Source: Metaphire vulgaris | Taxonomy: Eukaryota > Annelida > Clitellata > Crassiclitellata > Megascolecidae | DNA length: 64,000 bases | Assembly: GCA_018105865.1 (NCBI GenBank) | Contig: CM030869.1 | Coordinates: 434,001 to 498,000 of the forward strand | Direction: 5' to 3' | Shown here: one piece after another, positions 59,884 through 64,000 of the stretch | Layout: every line of letters starts with the position of its first letter | Numbering within the stretch: the stretch's first letter is position 1 | Position numbers and translations under genes: made by a program | Notes under the pieces: model-generated | Told to the model about the DNA's origin: nothing | What the model saw: the letters and a program-made list of their open reading frames with translations, nothing else | Database searches by the model: none

Positions 59884-62800
59884 TCATTGACTGTGTTCAT
59901 TCACAGGAAGTTCATCATCATCATCATCATCATCCTCCTCCTCGTCACTTGAACTGCTGCCAAAAGTCTCCACTTTGAACGTCGCCATCTGGTGAGATTT
60001 AGCCGCAGCCATTCGAGCAATTGCAGAAGAAAACGGACCGACAGCACTCCGGTTGTCATCATCAACCGACAAACGACATTGTTTTGCATCAAAGTCTCTA
60101 ATACTGTCTAAACTGCTACTGTCCGTTGTCTCCTCTGGTTCTGTCGGATCGCCACGAGTCTTTGGGTCCGTGCCGTGGAAGAACGTAGAATGCGAATTCT
60201 GACGAGAATTGTTTGATTCTGAGTCGTTCTGTGAAGTCGTTGGAAGACGACAGTCTTTGTTGGAATGTGATTTTTCATTTCCAGAAACCATTCCACTGTC
60301 TGTAACTGTTTCCTTAGAACCATTCTCCACTGCAGTCTGACTGTCTGACTCCTCCTCCTCCTCCTCCGTCAACTGAATGTCATTTGGGACTTTGTCTTCA
60401 CCTGCCACAGTCGGACGAATGTCAGATCCCATTTTCAAAATGGCCGCCTCCTCTCGCCTCTGCGTCTCCTCTGCCCTCACGGCAATCACCGTCCTCAGTT
60501 CGGCCAAAACATGGACAGCCTCTCTTCTGTTCATCTTCTCCTCCTAAAGAAACAACAAGACTTCCAAAAACCAGAAACCTACTTCTTCACAAGATGATCA
60601 TTCAAAAACAATTGTGAAAAGTTAAAAGAACCAAAAGAAATCTAATCAAGCAGCAATCTCTTAAAGCTAAAAGTTGAGTGAAATGTCATGATGATGATGA
60701 TGAAGATGATGATGATGATGAGTTGTCTGCTATAAGACAGGTTCGATTCTTTTGCCACCCAGTGTGATGAGTTCAGTGAGTGAGGAGGCTTAACCACCAC
60801 AGATGATTAGGAGCAGACCCACTCCCCTATCATAGCATGGCAAAAATCAAACCACGACCCCACCATGCCTCGGGGAAATATATGAACTAAAAAATGATTA
60901 CAAGCAACTGGAATTCAGCAAAGGTTTTGAACATCAATAAAAGCATCCAGATTCAATCAGAAATAAAAATTACAAGAAAATGAACCTGAGAAAATTGACA
61001 ACCCAATCTGTTACAGCAGCAAAAAGCAATACATCAAAGTTTTAGATAATTACATAAGACTTACTTACCTCTTCAGGCACCTGTAATACATTCTTTGTAG
61101 AGGAATCTTCAGCTTCATCTGGATAACCCTCAAACACCTGTAATTAACATAAGAAATGCAATTAAGATCAAGAGAAAACACCCTTCTTAAAACAAACAGA
61201 CACTGCAAACTAAGAATATTCTAAAGAAAACATAAGATTGCATTTAAGTATCAACAAAGCCACTAAAATGTCAATTGATTCACTTAAAATCAACTCTAGC
61301 CTTGAGTTTTCAAATGCATAAAAGAAATCTGACTGTTAGGAACATAAATAATAAAATGATAATTAAACTTCAAGAGCAATAAAAGTCACAAAACGATCGT
61401 GCCAATCACTGCAAAGAAATTACAGTAAATTGACATTTTTCAGCGTGTCAGTCGACTGCTAGTTATAGCCACCTGTCTTCAGTACTTCCCTCAACAGTAC
61501 TTCAAATGCCAATTTGAAGATACCTTTTAGTCACCTGCACTTACCTGATCCTCTTGTTCTGGATCACAATCAGGTATCATAGATACATTGAGTTTGGTTC
61601 CTGTAGTATCTTCTGAAGCTGTTCTGTCATTTACAACTTCTTTATTTTCTGCAAAAGAAATAAAAGAAATAAAAAGAAATAGCAGAAATCGTGTCTTTGA
61701 AATTCTTAGTAACTGTGTCAGACAGTCGCTGTGTTTGTCCCAAACAGCAGTTAAGCACTTGTGCTATTTCCCAGCGGCAAAACAGTTCATTAGGCTGATC
61801 ATATTTATCTCATATTTTACAAATAAAACCCATTTCTAAGAACTTTATAGCTCTATTGTTTTGCTCAAGAGACACTACGTTGAGACATAAATGGAGCTGA
61901 TGGCAAGTGCTGACCTCTGTCCCTCTGAGACCGGTCATCAGACAAAAAAACTGCAAAAGTCTGACACATAAACAAGCATCATAACATCAACTACATTCAT
62001 AACAGAGAAGCTTAACTTAGGAGGAACTCTGAAAACAGTTCAATTAATAGGCATCTAATTAACTGCCCAACTCAAAATTTTAATTTAAAAAATTAAAATG
62101 ACAATTACAAACTGAAATCGACACATGCTGCATTAATAAAGCGGCAAAGAATCAATGAGACGCTATTACCGGTTGTTTTGTCCGCTTGGTCGTTCATCCG
62201 CGACAGAAGTCCAGACAGTTCTTCAAAACAGTCTCTGCATGCTGCCAGATCCTGGTCAACTGCCTTCAGGTCAGAGGTCAAACACATCCTAAGGTCAGAA
62301 AGGTCACAAGCAAGAACTTCCTTATCACAGACGTCACACAGCGATTCAAGTCGTTCATCAGCCGGCTGCAGTCTGAAAAAACCAAACGGAATCAAATAAA
62401 CTCAGCTCAAAACAACTCTTGCTACTCACAAACATCACCGAGAAGAACATGATATGAATGTGCTCTTGCACAACGTCAGAATTTCAAACTCTGCACTTAT
62501 ATGCAATTGAATAACACGAAGACCGTTGTCTATGAAGCTGTTTGTACCTCTGTGCAGCCGACAAGAGATGGAGCCACAGGCTGTGGACTGCCAAATGCAA
62601 AGTCTTGACTGGCGATGATGATTTCAACAGAGTCCTCCTCTTCGTCTCACTTGTATCGATTTCTGCCAATCTGGTCTCCAGCTGTTTGTGCATGACGTAA
62701 GCGTTTTGGAGCGGTCGGTGATTTTCCTTCAGCTGTCGACTGAGCCACTGCACTGACTCCAACTGCTCAGAAAAGCCTGCATTGTAACAGAAGTCACTTC

Positions 62801-63802
62801 ATCAACAAACACTTACAGACACTCTCAATACACAATCATCAAAAAATATTAATCATTGAGAATCATTTCCAAAAGCAAAAGGTCTGACCAACCTCTGATC
62901 GAAGTAAGATAGTCACTGCTTTGAATAAGACAAAGCAGAACCAAAACACGAATAAATTCGGAAACGTGAGCCTCAAGCATTTCTACCATCGACTGGAATA
63001 AAAGGTGCCAAAGAAACGTTCACCAATGCACTACTGTGCATTAATATTGCAATTTATGTATACAGTGCATCTAAAAAGAAAATTTCTGGACAACATCATT
63101 GCTCAAATAAGAAAAGATTGAATTAATTGAGCTCGTATTCATTCTAAAATAATATTCAAAAGCACAGAATAGGTATCAATGATAAAATTGATTTCTTTAA
63201 ACAAAGAAACTGGAAAACAAGAAACCTTTAAAGCATCAAGGCTGTAATTGTCCGTTAAAACTGTTAATCCTTCAGAATTCTCATCGTCTTCGTCCGTCAT
63301 ATAACGGCCATAACCACTCAAGGCCGAATTAGACAAATAGCTAGATTCATCTCCAAGCCCAACGCTTGAAACCAATCTGACAAACGCTTCACTCAGGAAA
63401 ATATTACATTATAAACAAACCTCAATAATCAGTTTTAAATTACTCAAATTCGGCCGAAAAGAATGAGTTAAAAATTTGACTTCAAAACCTGAAACTGTTT
63501 CACAGAGATTCACAGTCACAGGTTTGCAGCACATGCATAAACACTGAAATCACATAAACCTTCTAAGTCATCCAAAATCCAAAAGCAAACCAAAATTTCA
63601 CATATCTATGTACTACAAGTAAATGTCACAAAAAAAGAGAATAGGATACTTAGAAGGACTGTTGAAAAGTTTCATTGTTGCTTCTCTAAAGTCAAGCGTC
63701 AACTTCCTTGCACTGTGGAAGATTGACCGTCTTAGCGCCGGGCACTGGCGCTGTGAAACAGCATGCAGACCAGACTCCAGTCGGGAAATTGGAGCGGCCA
63801 TC
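59884..63802 (-). CDS. Vezt: Vezatin, last eight exons (gene continues beyond the window)
   Basis: Exons (minus strand): 63802-63650, 63376-63226, 62992-62893, 62776-62548, 62372-62170, 61648-61545, 61137-61069, 60543-59884. All introns are GT-AG with matching phases, giving 555 residues plus stop. The order of motifs follows vertebrate vezatin: ALRRSIFHSARK, then NYSLDALKSMVEMLEAHVSEF, HLAVHSLWLHLLSAAQ and FEELSGLLSRM of the Vezatin domain. Next come EDQVFEGYPDEAEDSS and REAVHVLAELRTVIAVRAEE, and finally an acidic tail after MATFKVETFGSSSSDEEEDD. Vezatin is an adherens-junction membrane protein linked to myosin VIIA and cadherin-catenin complexes. Its N-terminal membrane helices should lie on exons right of 63802. 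Met at 63801 is probably internal, because homology continues before it. The longest serine-rich, acidic part is in the last exon. Confidence 0.9.
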
Positions 63803-64000
63803 CTTGGAACAGCAAAACAAATCATCACAGACAATGACAGAGACCCACACCAACTGCATGCCCAACATCTCAAAAGAAATTTTCACTTATGCCAGACACC
63901 AGCCATGAAATCTTACGAAATTACTTAATATCAGATTTGCAAAACCTGTTGACTATCAGACCATTTGAAATCTGGTTAACAAAACAGCCCGGTCTAATTT

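Overview
The window is nuclear DNA of an animal. Genes are split by spliceosomal introns, two neuronal G-protein-coupled receptors and a Shaker-type potassium channel are present, and a 13-exon Wnt receptor (Ryk) and part of vezatin can be assembled from splice sites whose phases agree throughout. The intergenic DNA is unusually rich in microsatellites and small non-autonomous DNA transposons. An FMRFamide/myosuppressin-class receptor points to an invertebrate bilaterian, most likely a protostome. The species cannot be named from sequence alone.

Layout. 1-1551: flank with one LRP-type EGF exon (864-991). 1552-12256: about 56 head-to-tail copies of a 191-bp satellite. 12257-15619: repeats and the upstream region of a channel gene. 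15620-16819: intronless Kv1-like channel (+). 23316-31894: two-exon neuropeptide receptor (+), broken by one frameshift in transmembrane helix 6. 35963-44622: complete Ryk gene (-), 13 exons, 551 codons plus stop. 49482-53488: two-exon 5-HT2-like amine receptor (-) with an altered DRY motif. 59884-63802: last eight exons of vezatin (-), continuing beyond the window end.

The genes are independent loci, not an operon. Three concern neuronal signalling or excitability, Ryk is a Wnt5-type guidance receptor, and vezatin is an adherens-junction protein. The parts least explained by known genes are the 191-bp satellite, a 72-bp piggyBac-like MITE family (four copies, one split by another element), a 263-bp hAT-like MITE with a perfect 8-bp target duplication, and several long trinucleotide tracts: CTG x59, ATC x about 51, CGG x21 upstream of Ryk, and CAG x16 just after the Ryk stop codon. 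I found no convincing tRNA, rRNA, CRISPR array or autonomous transposase gene.
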